The notes beneath the pieces were generated by a model that saw nothing but the letters and a program-made list of their open reading frames with translations, had not been told where the DNA came from and did no database searches. The position numbers and the translations under genes are program-made. From Planomicrobium okeanokoites (GTDB lineage: Bacteria; Bacillota; Bacilli; Bacillales_A; Planococcaceae): a stretch of DNA of 64,000 bases. How positions within the stretch are numbered: the first letter of the stretch is position 1; every line of letters starts with the position of its first letter. Of the stretch, positions 44,397-52,661 are shown in pieces. Location of the stretch: positions 310,001 through 374,000 of the forward strand of contig NZ_QQRS01000004.1 in the NCBI RefSeq assembly GCF_003428875.1. The letters run 5' to 3'.

Positions 44397-44423
44397 ATAT
44401 CGGCACAAAAAGAGATATTTTTA
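44397..44423 (-). promoter_or_regulatory. Sigma-D promoter of the flaG-fliD-fliT-fliS operon
   Basis: On the minus strand TAAA (44423-44420), 15-base spacer, GCCGATAT (44404-44397): exact sigma-28 consensus, about 60 bases before flaG. Confidence 0.95.
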
Positions 44424-44484
44424 GTATTTATTATAATTTTATTCTGCAAAAATAATTTATACCTTTTAAGATATGTGAAAATGT

Positions 44485-44520
44485 AAAAAAAAATAAAACC
44501 GATGGATAAGTATCGGTTTT
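44485..44520 (-). terminator. Intrinsic terminator after the glucosaminidase gene
   Basis: AAAACCGAT (44495-44503) pairs with ATCGGTTTT (44512-44520); the minus strand continues as a long T run. Confidence 0.9.
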
Positions 44521-44522
44521 AT

Positions 44523-45284
44523 CTACGTTAATTTATTCAATTGACGATTTACACCTGTTACCCAATGATTATTGAGGCCTGTCGGGTCATTACCTGCACC
44601 AACTGGAGCGTATTTTGCGCCGATTGCGGCAATCGTAGTTTTACCTTGGTTCAAATAGTTCTGGCGCAGATTGCGGGCCATATCGAAAATACTTTCTTCG
44701 ACAGAGTCATAACTGCGGAGACCGTTCTTGCCCATCATCCCAGCGATATTATTTTTTTCATTCGCAGCTCGTGATGTTCCATTGCCTGTTTCGTGGATTG
44801 CGATAGCCGACAGAAGATTGGGATCAAGATCATATTTTTTACCGGCATTGATGAAGTGAGCAGAAGTGCCGCTCAATTTGCCGCCTAACGTATTTTCAAG
44901 TTTGAGGAATTGAATCGGCTTGAAGTTTAAATCTGTTTTTAAATTCGGCACTGCAGGCTGTGCAACAGTTTCAGCAGCTACAGGAGTCGACGAAGCTGGC
45001 AAAGAAACGGAAATCGGCTTATAGGTATTATTCAATTGAGCCATCATCTGGCCATTGTCTGAATTAGCAGTGGGGTTCAACGCCGCCAGCATGGACGGAT
45101 CCATTTCGCCTCCTTGCATCATGGAGCTTAATAGACTCATGAACATTGAGGTGTTGTTACTGGAGCCGTTCAGCGGATTAGCGGAATTTCCTGTCTGGTT
45201 CGCTGCCGATGAAGCCTGGACCAATGAAGCCATTGTTGTATAGTAGAACCAATTTGATGAAATCGGACTCGTCACGAGGGTCAC
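44523..45284 (-). CDS. Glucosaminidase-like peptidoglycan hydrolase, flagellum-linked
   Basis: 253 aa. Residues about 1-125 are low complexity (Ser/Asn/Ala/Met-rich) with no signal peptide; residues about 128-253 form a FlgJ/LytG-like glucosaminidase domain with the catalytic Glu165 in AIHETGNGTS, GKKYDLDPNLLSA before it and YAPVGAGNDPTGLNNHWV after it. Its place between flaG and a flagellin gene and the lack of a Sec signal suggest export through the flagellar apparatus, like FlgJ of enterobacteria (inference). It starts at GTG 45284 with AAAGG close upstream. Confidence 0.85.
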   Translation of the reverse strand: MTLVTSPISSNWFYYTTMASLVQASSAANQTGNSANPLNGSSNNTSMFMSLLSSMMQGGEMDPSMLAALNPTANSDNGQMMAQLNNTYKPISVSLPASSTPVAAETVAQPAVPNLKTDLNFKPIQFLKLENTLGGKLSGTSAHFINAGKKYDLDPNLLSAIAIHETGNGTSRAANEKNNIAGMMGKNGLRSYDSVEESIFDMARNLRQNYLNQGKTTIAAIGAKYAPVGAGNDPTGLNNHWVTGVNRQLNKLT

Positions 45285-45365
45285 ACACCTTTTGTCAGTA
45301 TAATCATGAATTTATCATACAGGAGAATGAACGAAAAAAGAATAGGATAATTGTGACAATAAAAA

Positions 45366-45407
45366 ACAAAAAGGAAGAAACTACCGGAATCGATAGTATC
45401 CTTCCTT
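45366..45407 (-). terminator. Intrinsic terminator after the VWA flagellin gene
   Basis: AAGGAAG (minus strand 45407-45401) pairs with CTTCCTT (45377-45371), with an inner ACTA/TAGT pairing, then TTTTTG. Confidence 0.85.
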
Positions 45408-45441
45408 GTACTTCATGAATTTTCTCCAACAAAACATTCTA

Positions 45442-46893
45442 CTATTTCAAGAGTTCCAAAACCTGTTGCGACTTACGGTTTGCCTGGGCCAGCATCGCTT
45501 GTGTGCTCTCTGCAAGAATAGAATTTTTCGTTAAATTTATAATTTCCTTAGCCATATCCGTATCTCTGATTCTTGACTCAGCTGCTGTCAGATTCAGCGC
45601 TGATGTGCTGGCGTTATTATATAAATACCTCAATGCATTTTCATAGGCGCCGAATTTTCCGCGCTCTGCCGAAACCTGCTGAATAGCAGCATCCAATTTT
45701 TCAATTGATTTCATCGCTTCTTCCCATGGATCCACTTTCATATTTTCAATTCCCAGCGCAGCTGTTCGGACATCTGATAGATTTATGCCAAAGGTTTCAC
45801 CGGCGTTAGCCCCTATTTGCAATTTCAAGTCAATATTTTCTTTTGGCAGGAATTCCCCGGCTATATCCGCAGCCAAAGATTGCAACTGCGTTGAAAAGTT
45901 TCCTTTTATGTCTAAGTAATTTCCTCCCGTGGGCTCGGAAAGCCGCTGCAATTGTTCCTTAGTATTTCTATCGGTTGGTCCCACTATAGTGAGTTTAATT
46001 CCTTGTCCACTCATGCTCAAAGCCAGATCATCAATGTCATAGACGGATAGTCCATCTCCTCCATCCCTATCATCGGCGGTGTTATTATCATGGACAGGAG
46101 CATCTGTGACGAGAATGAATTGTTTAGTAGCATCCGCCCTAAATGGATAACGTAATGCTTCTTTGATTCCTTCTAAACCCGACTCTGGAATGTCTCCACC
46201 TCCGCCAACCTCTATACTTGTAAGACTACCTTTAAATTCTTCAACATCTCCGGTAAAAGGATTTATCATTATTTGATCACCATTATTAGTCTCTCCATAC
46301 GACACTAAGCCTAGTCTTATATTTACACCTTCAGTTTGTAAAGCAGTTGCAAAATCCTTAATATTAGCTTCTACTCTATTAATGTCTGCACCCATACTGC
46401 CGGTTCTATCGACAATAAAAATAATATCCGATTGGTTACTTGTGATTTCAGGTGTATTGACGGTATCTGTTCCAGGAATATTCAACAAGTTAATGCCATT
46501 AAATTCAGTATTGTCAGCAATGTTATCAATATTTCTCAAAATCTGATTTACTTCGTTCTGGATGGCGGCTTTATCACTCGAGCTTAACGTATCACTTGCA
46601 GCTTGAACTGATAACTGTCTTAATCGATGCAAATTTGGATCAGCAATTTTAGCCAACCCACTTTCTGCCGTTTGAATAAAAGAAATTCCATCCTGGATGT
46701 TCCGTTGCGCCTGTTCTAAGCCTCTTATTTGTGTCCGCATCTTTTCAGAAATGGATAATCCTGCAGCTTCATCCGCTCCCAGATTAATGCGTAGTCCGGT
46801 TGCTAACTTTTCCATGCTTTTTGCTGTCAACTTATTATTTTCTGTCAGATTATTATTTAATTTCATCGCCGACAAATTATGTTGGATGTTCAA
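45442..46893 (-). CDS. Flagellin with inserted von Willebrand factor A domain
   Basis: 483 aa. Residues 1-147 are a normal flagellin D0/D1 N-terminus (MNIQHNLSAMKLNNNL; LRINLGADEAAGLSISEKM; ADNTEFNGINLLN). Residues about 366-483 are the C-terminal D1/D0 (ESRIRDTDMAKEIINLTKNSILAESTQAMLAQANRKSQQVLELL). Between them residues about 155-350 form a VWA domain: strand DIIFIVD, MIDAS residues Asp162, Thr164 and Ser166 (DRTGSM), Asp234 in GGGGDIPES and Asp264 in ILVTDAPV. All MIDAS positions are present, so metal-dependent ligand binding is plausible. The start is TTG with GGAGGA upstream; an out-of-frame ATG lies closer to that site. A TATAAT at 46984-46979 has no good -35 and no sigma-D box is seen, so expression may be low or specially controlled. 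Confidence 0.95.
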   Translation of the reverse strand: MNIQHNLSAMKLNNNLTENNKLTAKSMEKLATGLRINLGADEAAGLSISEKMRTQIRGLEQAQRNIQDGISFIQTAESGLAKIADPNLHRLRQLSVQAASDTLSSSDKAAIQNEVNQILRNIDNIADNTEFNGINLLNIPGTDTVNTPEITSNQSDIIFIVDRTGSMGADINRVEANIKDFATALQTEGVNIRLGLVSYGETNNGDQIMINPFTGDVEEFKGSLTSIEVGGGGDIPESGLEGIKEALRYPFRADATKQFILVTDAPVHDNNTADDRDGGDGLSVYDIDDLALSMSGQGIKLTIVGPTDRNTKEQLQRLSEPTGGNYLDIKGNFSTQLQSLAADIAGEFLPKENIDLKLQIGANAGETFGINLSDVRTAALGIENMKVDPWEEAMKSIEKLDAAIQQVSAERGKFGAYENALRYLYNNASTSALNLTAAESRIRDTDMAKEIINLTKNSILAESTQAMLAQANRKSQQVLELLK

Positions 46894-47029
46894 AGTACAT
46901 TCCTCCGAAATGGTTCTATATAAACTATTTTAAGAAATTAAGTAATGTTATCTTTCAAGACGTAATTTCACCTTTTATATTATACCTTTATTTACATAAA
47001 AAGGAAGAGCAATTAAAAATAATATTAAA

Positions 47030-47059
47030 GAAAAAAAGATCGGGAAAATTTCCCGATCT
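47030..47059 (-). terminator. Intrinsic terminator after the giant repeat protein gene
   Basis: AGATCGGGA pairs with TCCCGATCT (47059-47037 region), followed on the minus strand by T7. Confidence 0.92.
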
Positions 47060-47067
47060 CCAAAATA

Positions 47068-50000
47068 CTATTTCTTATTTGAACTCTTAGTTTCCACTGT
47101 CGCATGGCCAATTACCAAGTAACCGCCCACCATTCCCCGGAACTCCAACAGTTGCTCGCCATCGATCCACTCGAAGTTCGCCCGCTCAAACCGGAAATGT
47201 CCTTTTTGGGCCTGTTGCTCAAATCCTTTTTTCCCATTGATGGCTGAAACTCCATTGATTGTGGCAGTTTCCAATACAAAATCTTTTGTTGAGAACTGAG
47301 ATGGTAGTGAAACTTCTACTGAGAAAACACCCGAGTTTCCTTTAATGACGCCCGGTTTTACTTTAAAGCTGTCTGCTGGAATATAAACTGCAATTGAATG
47401 CTTCAACACAGTAGCCCAACCTGCATGATCCGTCACTGTCAACTCCAGTCGATATGTTCCAGGCTGATCGAAGGAAACTTCCTCGCCTTTAGCAAATTCT
47501 TTTCCGTTTACAGTTAATTTTTCTTCTGCGATTCCGGATACAGTATCTTCTGCAAAATAATCCAGCGTCAAGACCGAATCTAAAGCATATTCTTCTTCAA
47601 ACTCCCATTTCGCCGCCGGAGCTGTCTTATCGATTTTCACTTCTTCTGTTTTTACCTGTTCTTCATTACCGGAAATATCCGTACTGTAGAATTTCACTTC
47701 GGTAATTCCTTCAGAAGTTATGTTTAATTTTTCTCCTGCAGTGAATTCCTCATTTTCAATTGAATAATAGGTGCTATCGAGACCACTCAAGCCTTCAATA
47801 ACGGTGAAGTTAACACCAAAATCCTCTTTCAGCCATTGTCCACTAATATTAGAAGTCGTTTCTGGCGCCGTCAGGTCAATCTTCACATCGACCGTTTTCA
47901 CTTCTTCCTTATTTCCTGCATGGTCAACGCTATAAAATGATACCTCATTGATGCCTTCTTCAAGAATATTCGTGGTTGCGCCTTCCTCAAATTCAGAGCC
48001 ATTTACCGAATAAAAAGTTTTAGCCACTCCGCTGAAATCATCAACTGCTGTCAATTCAATTGTAAACTCCTGATGCCATTGATCGTCGGCATTCGAAGTC
48101 GTTTCTGGAGCTGTCGTGTCAATATTGACTTCGACAGACTTCGCTTCTTCTACGTTACCCACTTTATCGACACTATAGAACGAAACAGTATTAACGCCTG
48201 CTTCCGCAAGAATAACTTCTGTTCCTTCTGTGTATTCAGAACCGTTTATGGAATAGAAAGTTTTTTCAACGCCGCTCTTATCGTCAGTAGCAGTTAATTC
48301 GACAAGAGCCTCTTGCTGCCAGCCCTCCGGAACAACCGCCTCTGTCACTGGCGCAGTTTTGTCAATTTTCACTTCTGCAGTCTGAACTTCTTCAACACCG
48401 CCTGCTTTATTGACACTGTAGAACGACAAAACGTTGATTCCTTCTTGGTCAATTACAAAGTTTGTGCCTTCTGCATATTCATCGTCGTTAACAGCATAGA
48501 AAGTCTGAGCCACTTTGCTCTTATCATCTGTTGCTGTCAGCTCAACAGCAAATTCCTGATGCCATTCGCCGTCCGCATTCGAAACCGTTTCCGGAGCTGA
48601 ACGATCTATTTTCACTTCGGCAGTTTTTACTTCCTCAACATTTCCTGCTTTATCAACACTATAGAAAGAAATTGTATGGATTCCATCTTCATCGACAATA
48701 AAACTCGTTCCTTCAAGGAATTCTGAGCCATTTACCGAGTAATAGCTGGTTTCTACTCCGCTTTTTTCATCAACAGCCGTCAATTCTACTGCATATTCCT
48801 GATGCCATTGGTCGTCTGTATTAGAAACCGTTTCCGGAGCGGTCCGATCAATTTTTACTTCTTCCGTTTTCATTTCCTCAGTATTTCCAGCAACGTCTGT
48901 GCTGTAGTACGCAATAGTACGGATTCCTTCTTCATTGAAAGTATAGCTGTCACCCTGCTGGAATTCAGAACCATTTACCGAGTAAAAAGTTTCTTTTACT
49001 CCGCTTTCTTCGTCCTCAGCTTTCAGCTGCACCGTAAATTCCTGATGCCATTGCCCATTTAGATTCGAACTCGTTTCTGGCGCAACCTTATCAATTTTCA
49101 CTTGAGCAGTTTGTACTTCTTCAATGTTGCCAGCTTTATCAACGCTGTAGAATGAAATATTTTGAATGCCTGCTTTTTCAACCGCAAAGCCCATGCCTTC
49201 AACAAAATCCGTTCCATTCAAAGAATAGTAAGTGGTGTCTACCCCACTCTTATCATCTTCAGCCGTCAATTCCACATTAAAATATTGGTTCATCCAAGCA
49301 TCAATCGCGTTGGATGTCGTGACTGGCGGAGTCACATCATTTTGCGCCTGCACCATCACTGCATTCGAATAATCCGAATCACCGAAGCGGCTATGCGTAA
49401 CAGTCACTACGTATTCATGAGTCCCGTCTTCAATATCACTTATTGTGTAGCTGATTTTATCTGTCGACCCCACTAAAACATAATCGCCATCAATCACTTC
49501 AAAAACGTGATAAGCGTATGCATTTGAAATCTCGTTCCATCTCAAAACAGCTGCCGCTTCATCAAAAGAAGCCAGCTTAAGTTCAGGGCTTTGAACTGTC
49601 GGATGTCCAAGAGTCAATTTAACATTTGCTGGAGCCGATTCCCCGAAACGAGTGCTCACCGCTGTCACTTCATATTCATACCAGTCTTCAGGCATGTCTG
49701 TGAACACTCGGTTCAGACGGTCTGTTGACATGATAAATTCTTTCTCACCATCGTTGATCCGGTAAATATTATAACTTGTGGCAAATTCGACTTCTGTCCA
49801 TTTCAATAATAAATCATTGCCGTTTTGAACTGTCAGCGTCAAACTTGTTGGTGCCTGCATCTCCGGATGCTCGAGTGTCTGAACTGCTTGGCTTGCAGCT
49901 TGGGATTCACCAAACCGATCGCTGAAAGAATGAACTTCATACACATAATCGCCCGCTGGCATATTCGGGAACAAACGGTTCAGGCGATCTGTAGTCAGAA

Positions 50001-51285
50001 CCAGTTTCTTTGTGCCATTGATGACCTGATAGACTTTATAGCCTGTGGCAAATTCCACTTCTGACCATCTCAGGAATAAGTCACTGCCATTCATGACAGT
50101 AATCGAAGAACTAAGAGGTGCAGCCATTTGCGGATGAATTAATGTATGGATTACTTGGACTGCATTTTTCGATTCACCGAATCGGTCGCTTACTGAATGT
50201 ACTTCATAAGTATATTCCCCTGCTGGCATATTCGGGAACAAGCGGTTCAAGCGATCTGTAGTTAAAACCAATTTCTTTACACCATTTTTTATTTGATAAA
50301 TTTTATAAGCAGTAGCAAATTCTACTTCTGGCCATCTCAGAAGTAAATCATTCCCATTCGTGATAGTCGCTGTCAAACTTGAAGGAGGGGCCATTTCCGG
50401 ATGGACAAGTGTATGAGAAATGGTGCTGGACAATAAGGATTCACCAAAACGGCTGCTCACCGAATGCACTTCATACACGTATCCCCCCGCCGGCAGGTTT
50501 GCAAAGTTCCAATTTAATCTGTCTGTGTTTTTAACCAAATCTTTTACACCATTTTTGACTTGATAAATGTTATAGGAAGTAGCAAATTCTGCTGTATCCC
50601 ACTTTAACAAAATATCATTTCCATTTCGGACAGATAAGTCTAATCCTTGTGGGGGTGTAATTTCAGGATGTGTTAACGAATAAGAAACCCGGCTCGAAGA
50701 TGAAGACTCACCAAACCGATCGCTCACTGAATGCACTTCATATACATAATCCCCTGCAGGCATATTAGAGAAATTCCAGTTTAGACGATCAGTCGTCTTG
50801 ACCAATTCTTTTCCAGCACTTGTTACTTGATAAATATTATAGCCAGTAGCAAATTCCACTTCTGTCCATTTAAGAAAAAGATCATTTCCGTTACGTATAG
50901 ATACACTTAAATCCTGAGGAGCGGCCATTTCAGGGTGAACTAAACTTAATTTCACAAGTTCTGAAGATGGTGACTCTCCTTCAGCGGCATTATATGACGT
51001 TACTTCAAAAGCATATTCACCTTCTGCTTGGTTAACCAAATTTAGATAAGGGTATTTCGGTGAACTGATCATTTTTCTTTCACCATTACTTATCTGATAA
51101 ACATTATAATGTTGCACATTAGTTACAGCTGTCCATCTGACTTGGATATTATTCCCATTGTTCAAAAGAATCTTTACATCATTCGGCGCCTCCAATGGAG
51201 CAGCAAATACACTGACTGTCGGCAAAATGAATTGCAGCACCAAAAGAATGCTTAAAACCAATGACATTTGACTGTATTTTTTCAT
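47068..51285 (-). CDS. Giant secreted repeat protein (7 FN3-like + 8 OmpL47-like repeats)
   Basis: 1405 aa. A signal peptide (about 1-28, ending VSVFAAP) indicates Sec export. Residues about 30-650 contain seven FN3-like repeats of about 89 residues, each with a ...NGNDLLLKWTEVEFATSYNIYQ... core, TTDRLN and YVYEVHSVSDRFGES. Residues about 650-1300 contain eight repeats of about 81 residues of the OmpL47-like type (PETVSNADGEWHQEF; FYSVNGSEF; ISFYSVDKAGNVEEVKT), the eighth divergent. The last 105 residues are a separate beta-rich domain. No LPXTG, SLH or membrane anchor is seen. The start at 51285 has AAAAGGAG upstream. It lies between the two flagellin genes in the same direction, suggesting a surface or flagellum-associated adhesin (inference). 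Confidence 0.9.
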   Translation of the reverse strand: MKKYSQMSLVLSILLVLQFILPTVSVFAAPLEAPNDVKILLNNGNNIQVRWTAVTNVQHYNVYQISNGERKMISSPKYPYLNLVNQAEGEYAFEVTSYNAAEGESPSSELVKLSLVHPEMAAPQDLSVSIRNGNDLFLKWTEVEFATGYNIYQVTSAGKELVKTTDRLNWNFSNMPAGDYVYEVHSVSDRFGESSSSSRVSYSLTHPEITPPQGLDLSVRNGNDILLKWDTAEFATSYNIYQVKNGVKDLVKNTDRLNWNFANLPAGGYVYEVHSVSSRFGESLLSSTISHTLVHPEMAPPSSLTATITNGNDLLLRWPEVEFATAYKIYQIKNGVKKLVLTTDRLNRLFPNMPAGEYTYEVHSVSDRFGESKNAVQVIHTLIHPQMAAPLSSSITVMNGSDLFLRWSEVEFATGYKVYQVINGTKKLVLTTDRLNRLFPNMPAGDYVYEVHSFSDRFGESQAASQAVQTLEHPEMQAPTSLTLTVQNGNDLLLKWTEVEFATSYNIYRINDGEKEFIMSTDRLNRVFTDMPEDWYEYEVTAVSTRFGESAPANVKLTLGHPTVQSPELKLASFDEAAAVLRWNEISNAYAYHVFEVIDGDYVLVGSTDKISYTISDIEDGTHEYVVTVTHSRFGDSDYSNAVMVQAQNDVTPPVTTSNAIDAWMNQYFNVELTAEDDKSGVDTTYYSLNGTDFVEGMGFAVEKAGIQNISFYSVDKAGNIEEVQTAQVKIDKVAPETSSNLNGQWHQEFTVQLKAEDEESGVKETFYSVNGSEFQQGDSYTFNEEGIRTIAYYSTDVAGNTEEMKTEEVKIDRTAPETVSNTDDQWHQEYAVELTAVDEKSGVETSYYSVNGSEFLEGTSFIVDEDGIHTISFYSVDKAGNVEEVKTAEVKIDRSAPETVSNADGEWHQEFAVELTATDDKSKVAQTFYAVNDDEYAEGTNFVIDQEGINVLSFYSVNKAGGVEEVQTAEVKIDKTAPVTEAVVPEGWQQEALVELTATDDKSGVEKTFYSINGSEYTEGTEVILAEAGVNTVSFYSVDKVGNVEEAKSVEVNIDTTAPETTSNADDQWHQEFTIELTAVDDFSGVAKTFYSVNGSEFEEGATTNILEEGINEVSFYSVDHAGNKEEVKTVDVKIDLTAPETTSNISGQWLKEDFGVNFTVIEGLSGLDSTYYSIENEEFTAGEKLNITSEGITEVKFYSTDISGNEEQVKTEEVKIDKTAPAAKWEFEEEYALDSVLTLDYFAEDTVSGIAEEKLTVNGKEFAKGEEVSFDQPGTYRLELTVTDHAGWATVLKHSIAVYIPADSFKVKPGVIKGNSGVFSVEVSLPSQFSTKDFVLETATINGVSAINGKKGFEQQAQKGHFRFERANFEWIDGEQLLEFRGMVGGYLVIGHATVETKSSNKK

Positions 51286-51348
51286 TTTAAAAACACTCCT
51301 TTTTACCCACTCGATAGACAATAAAAAAAGCCCTCTAAGCTTATGATA

Positions 51349-51377
51349 ATTTTATAGTGAAAAAAGAGGCTCTCAAT
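51349..51377 (-). promoter_or_regulatory. Probable sigma-A promoter of the giant repeat protein, overlapping the hag terminator
   Basis: On the minus strand TTGAGA (51377-51372), 17-base spacer, TAAAAT (51354-51349). The -35 box lies inside the right arm of the hag terminator hairpin. The leader also contains AAGCTTAGAGGGCTTTTTTT (51344-51325), a weak possible attenuator. Confidence 0.55.
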
Positions 51378-51390
51378 AAGAGAGCCTCTG
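51360..51390 (-). terminator. Intrinsic terminator after hag
   Basis: AGAGGCTCTC pairs with GAGAGCCTCT (51366-51375 with 51381-51390), loop of five, then a T7 run on the minus strand. Confidence 0.95.
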
Positions 51391-51411
51391 ACTTCTTAGC
51401 TTCATCTACTA

Positions 51412-52251
51412 TTAACGTAGTAATTGAAGTACTGCTTGTGGTGCCTGGTTTGCTTGAGACAACATTGCTTGAGAAGCTTGAGTCAAGATGTTGTTCTTAG
51501 TCAAGTTCATCATCTCTTTAGCCATGTCAACGTCACGGATGCGTGATTCTGCAGCCTGTGTGTTTTCGGCAGAAGCGTTCAAGTTGTTGATTGTGTAGTC
51601 AAGACGGTTTTGAACAGCACCTGTGTAAGCACGGGAATCAGATACTGATTGAATTGCAGCATCAATTGCAGTTAAAGAACTAGCTGCGTTTGCCGCTGTA
51701 TCAACACCGACCATACCAGTTGCCAACGTAGTTAATGTAGTAGCCAAATCAGCTTTGCTCAAATCCAATGTAAGTGTTTCACCTGAGTTGGCACCGCTTT
51801 GGATCGTCATTACTCCGTCTGCTGCTGAACCAGCAGAAGCATTAAGTAATTTTTGTCCGTTGAATTGAGTGTTAGTAGAAATATCTGTTAACGTTGAAGT
51901 CAATTCAGTAAGCTCACCTTGAATTGCCGTTCTTTCATCGTCACTGTTTGTATCGTTTGCTGCTTGTACAGTCAATTCACGCATACGCTGAAGAATAGCG
52001 TGTGATTCGTTCAATGCACCGTCAGCAGTTTGGATAACAGAAACTGCATCCTGAGAGTTTTTAGAAGCTTGCTCAAGACCACGAATCTGTCCGCGCATTT
52101 TTTCAGAGATCGAAAGACCAGCTGCATCATCTGCACCACGGTTGATGCGCATTCCTGAAGAAAGTTTTTCCATTGAGTTTGAAGCGTTGCCACTTACCTG
52201 GCCCATTTGGCGGTGAGTGTTAAGAGCTGCGATATTGTTGTTAATAATCAT
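51412..52251 (-). CDS. hag: Major flagellin Hag
   Basis: 279-aa flagellin with complete D0/D1 ends (IINNNIAALNTHRQMG; MRINRGADDAAGLSISEKMRGQIRGLEQ; AAESRIRDVDMAKEMMNLTKNNILTQASQAMLSQANQ) and only a short variable middle, typical of Bacillus Hag. It has an ATG start, GGAGGT ribosome binding site, a sigma-D promoter and CsrA-type sites in the leader, so it is the main filament protein under FliW-CsrA control. Confidence 0.97.
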   Translation of the reverse strand: MIINNNIAALNTHRQMGQVSGNASNSMEKLSSGMRINRGADDAAGLSISEKMRGQIRGLEQASKNSQDAVSVIQTADGALNESHAILQRMRELTVQAANDTNSDDERTAIQGELTELTSTLTDISTNTQFNGQKLLNASAGSAADGVMTIQSGANSGETLTLDLSKADLATTLTTLATGMVGVDTAANAASSLTAIDAAIQSVSDSRAYTGAVQNRLDYTINNLNASAENTQAAESRIRDVDMAKEMMNLTKNNILTQASQAMLSQANQAPQAVLQLLR

Positions 52252-52260
52252 TTTGTATTA

Positions 52261-52313
52261 CCTCCGTGTAATGTTTTTTTGTTTTTTGCAAGGGTGTTCA
52301 AATCCGTTTGAAC
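52261..52313 (-). promoter_or_regulatory. CsrA-binding leader of hag (two GGA sites)
   Basis: On the minus strand a 7-bp hairpin GTTCAAA/TTTGAAC (52313-52296) displays CGGA in its loop, and a second GGA lies in the Shine-Dalgarno sequence ACGGAGG (52267-52261). This is the same two-site layout by which CsrA represses hag translation in B. subtilis. csrA and fliW are immediately upstream. Confidence 0.75.
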
Positions 52314-52328
52314 TTCCTTACACTATCT

Positions 52329-52355
52329 TTATCGGAGGGCGCCAGAAAATGTTTA
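52329..52355 (-). promoter_or_regulatory. Sigma-D promoter of hag
   Basis: On the minus strand TAAA (52355-52352), 15-base spacer, TCCGATAA (52336-52329). One or two mismatches to GCCGATAT. It gives a leader of about 70 bases containing the CsrA sites. Confidence 0.88.
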
Positions 52356-52411
52356 GCGTTTTTTTAATTTATTTTTTAGAAACTTTTATTTTCTTTTGGA
52401 AATAGAATAAA

Positions 52412-52429
52412 GCCCGCATCCCTGCAGGC
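52412..52429 (-). terminator. Weak terminator after csrA
   Basis: GCCTGC-AGGGAT-GCGGGC hairpin followed by TTTATTC on the minus strand, eight bases after the csrA stop. The U tract is poor, so some read-through into hag is possible. Confidence 0.6.
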
Positions 52430-52436
52430 TCCCCAC

Positions 52437-52658
52437 TCATTTCTTCATCTTCAAAAAATCTCCGATATCAATCACATTCGACATTGCCTTCTTATTTTCT
52501 TCCTGAATTTCCAAGTACACTTCTTTCCGGTGGATCGTGATATGCTTTGGCGCTTCGATGCCAAGTTTCACTGTTTCTCCTTCGACGCTTGTAACGATTA
52601 TTTCGATTTGGTCGTCGATGATGATCGATTCACCTTTTTTTCGTCCGAGTACGAGCAT
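52437..52658 (-). CDS. csrA: Carbon storage/translational regulator CsrA
   Basis: 73-aa CsrA ([39 protein letters not shown]). It binds GGA motifs in mRNA leaders; its main Bacillus target is hag. Three bases separate it from fliW. Confidence 0.97.
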   Translation of the reverse strand: MLVLGRKKGESIIIDDQIEIIVTSVEGETVKLGIEAPKHITIHRKEVYLEIQEENKKAMSNVIDIGDFLKMKK

Positions 52659-52661
52659 CGC

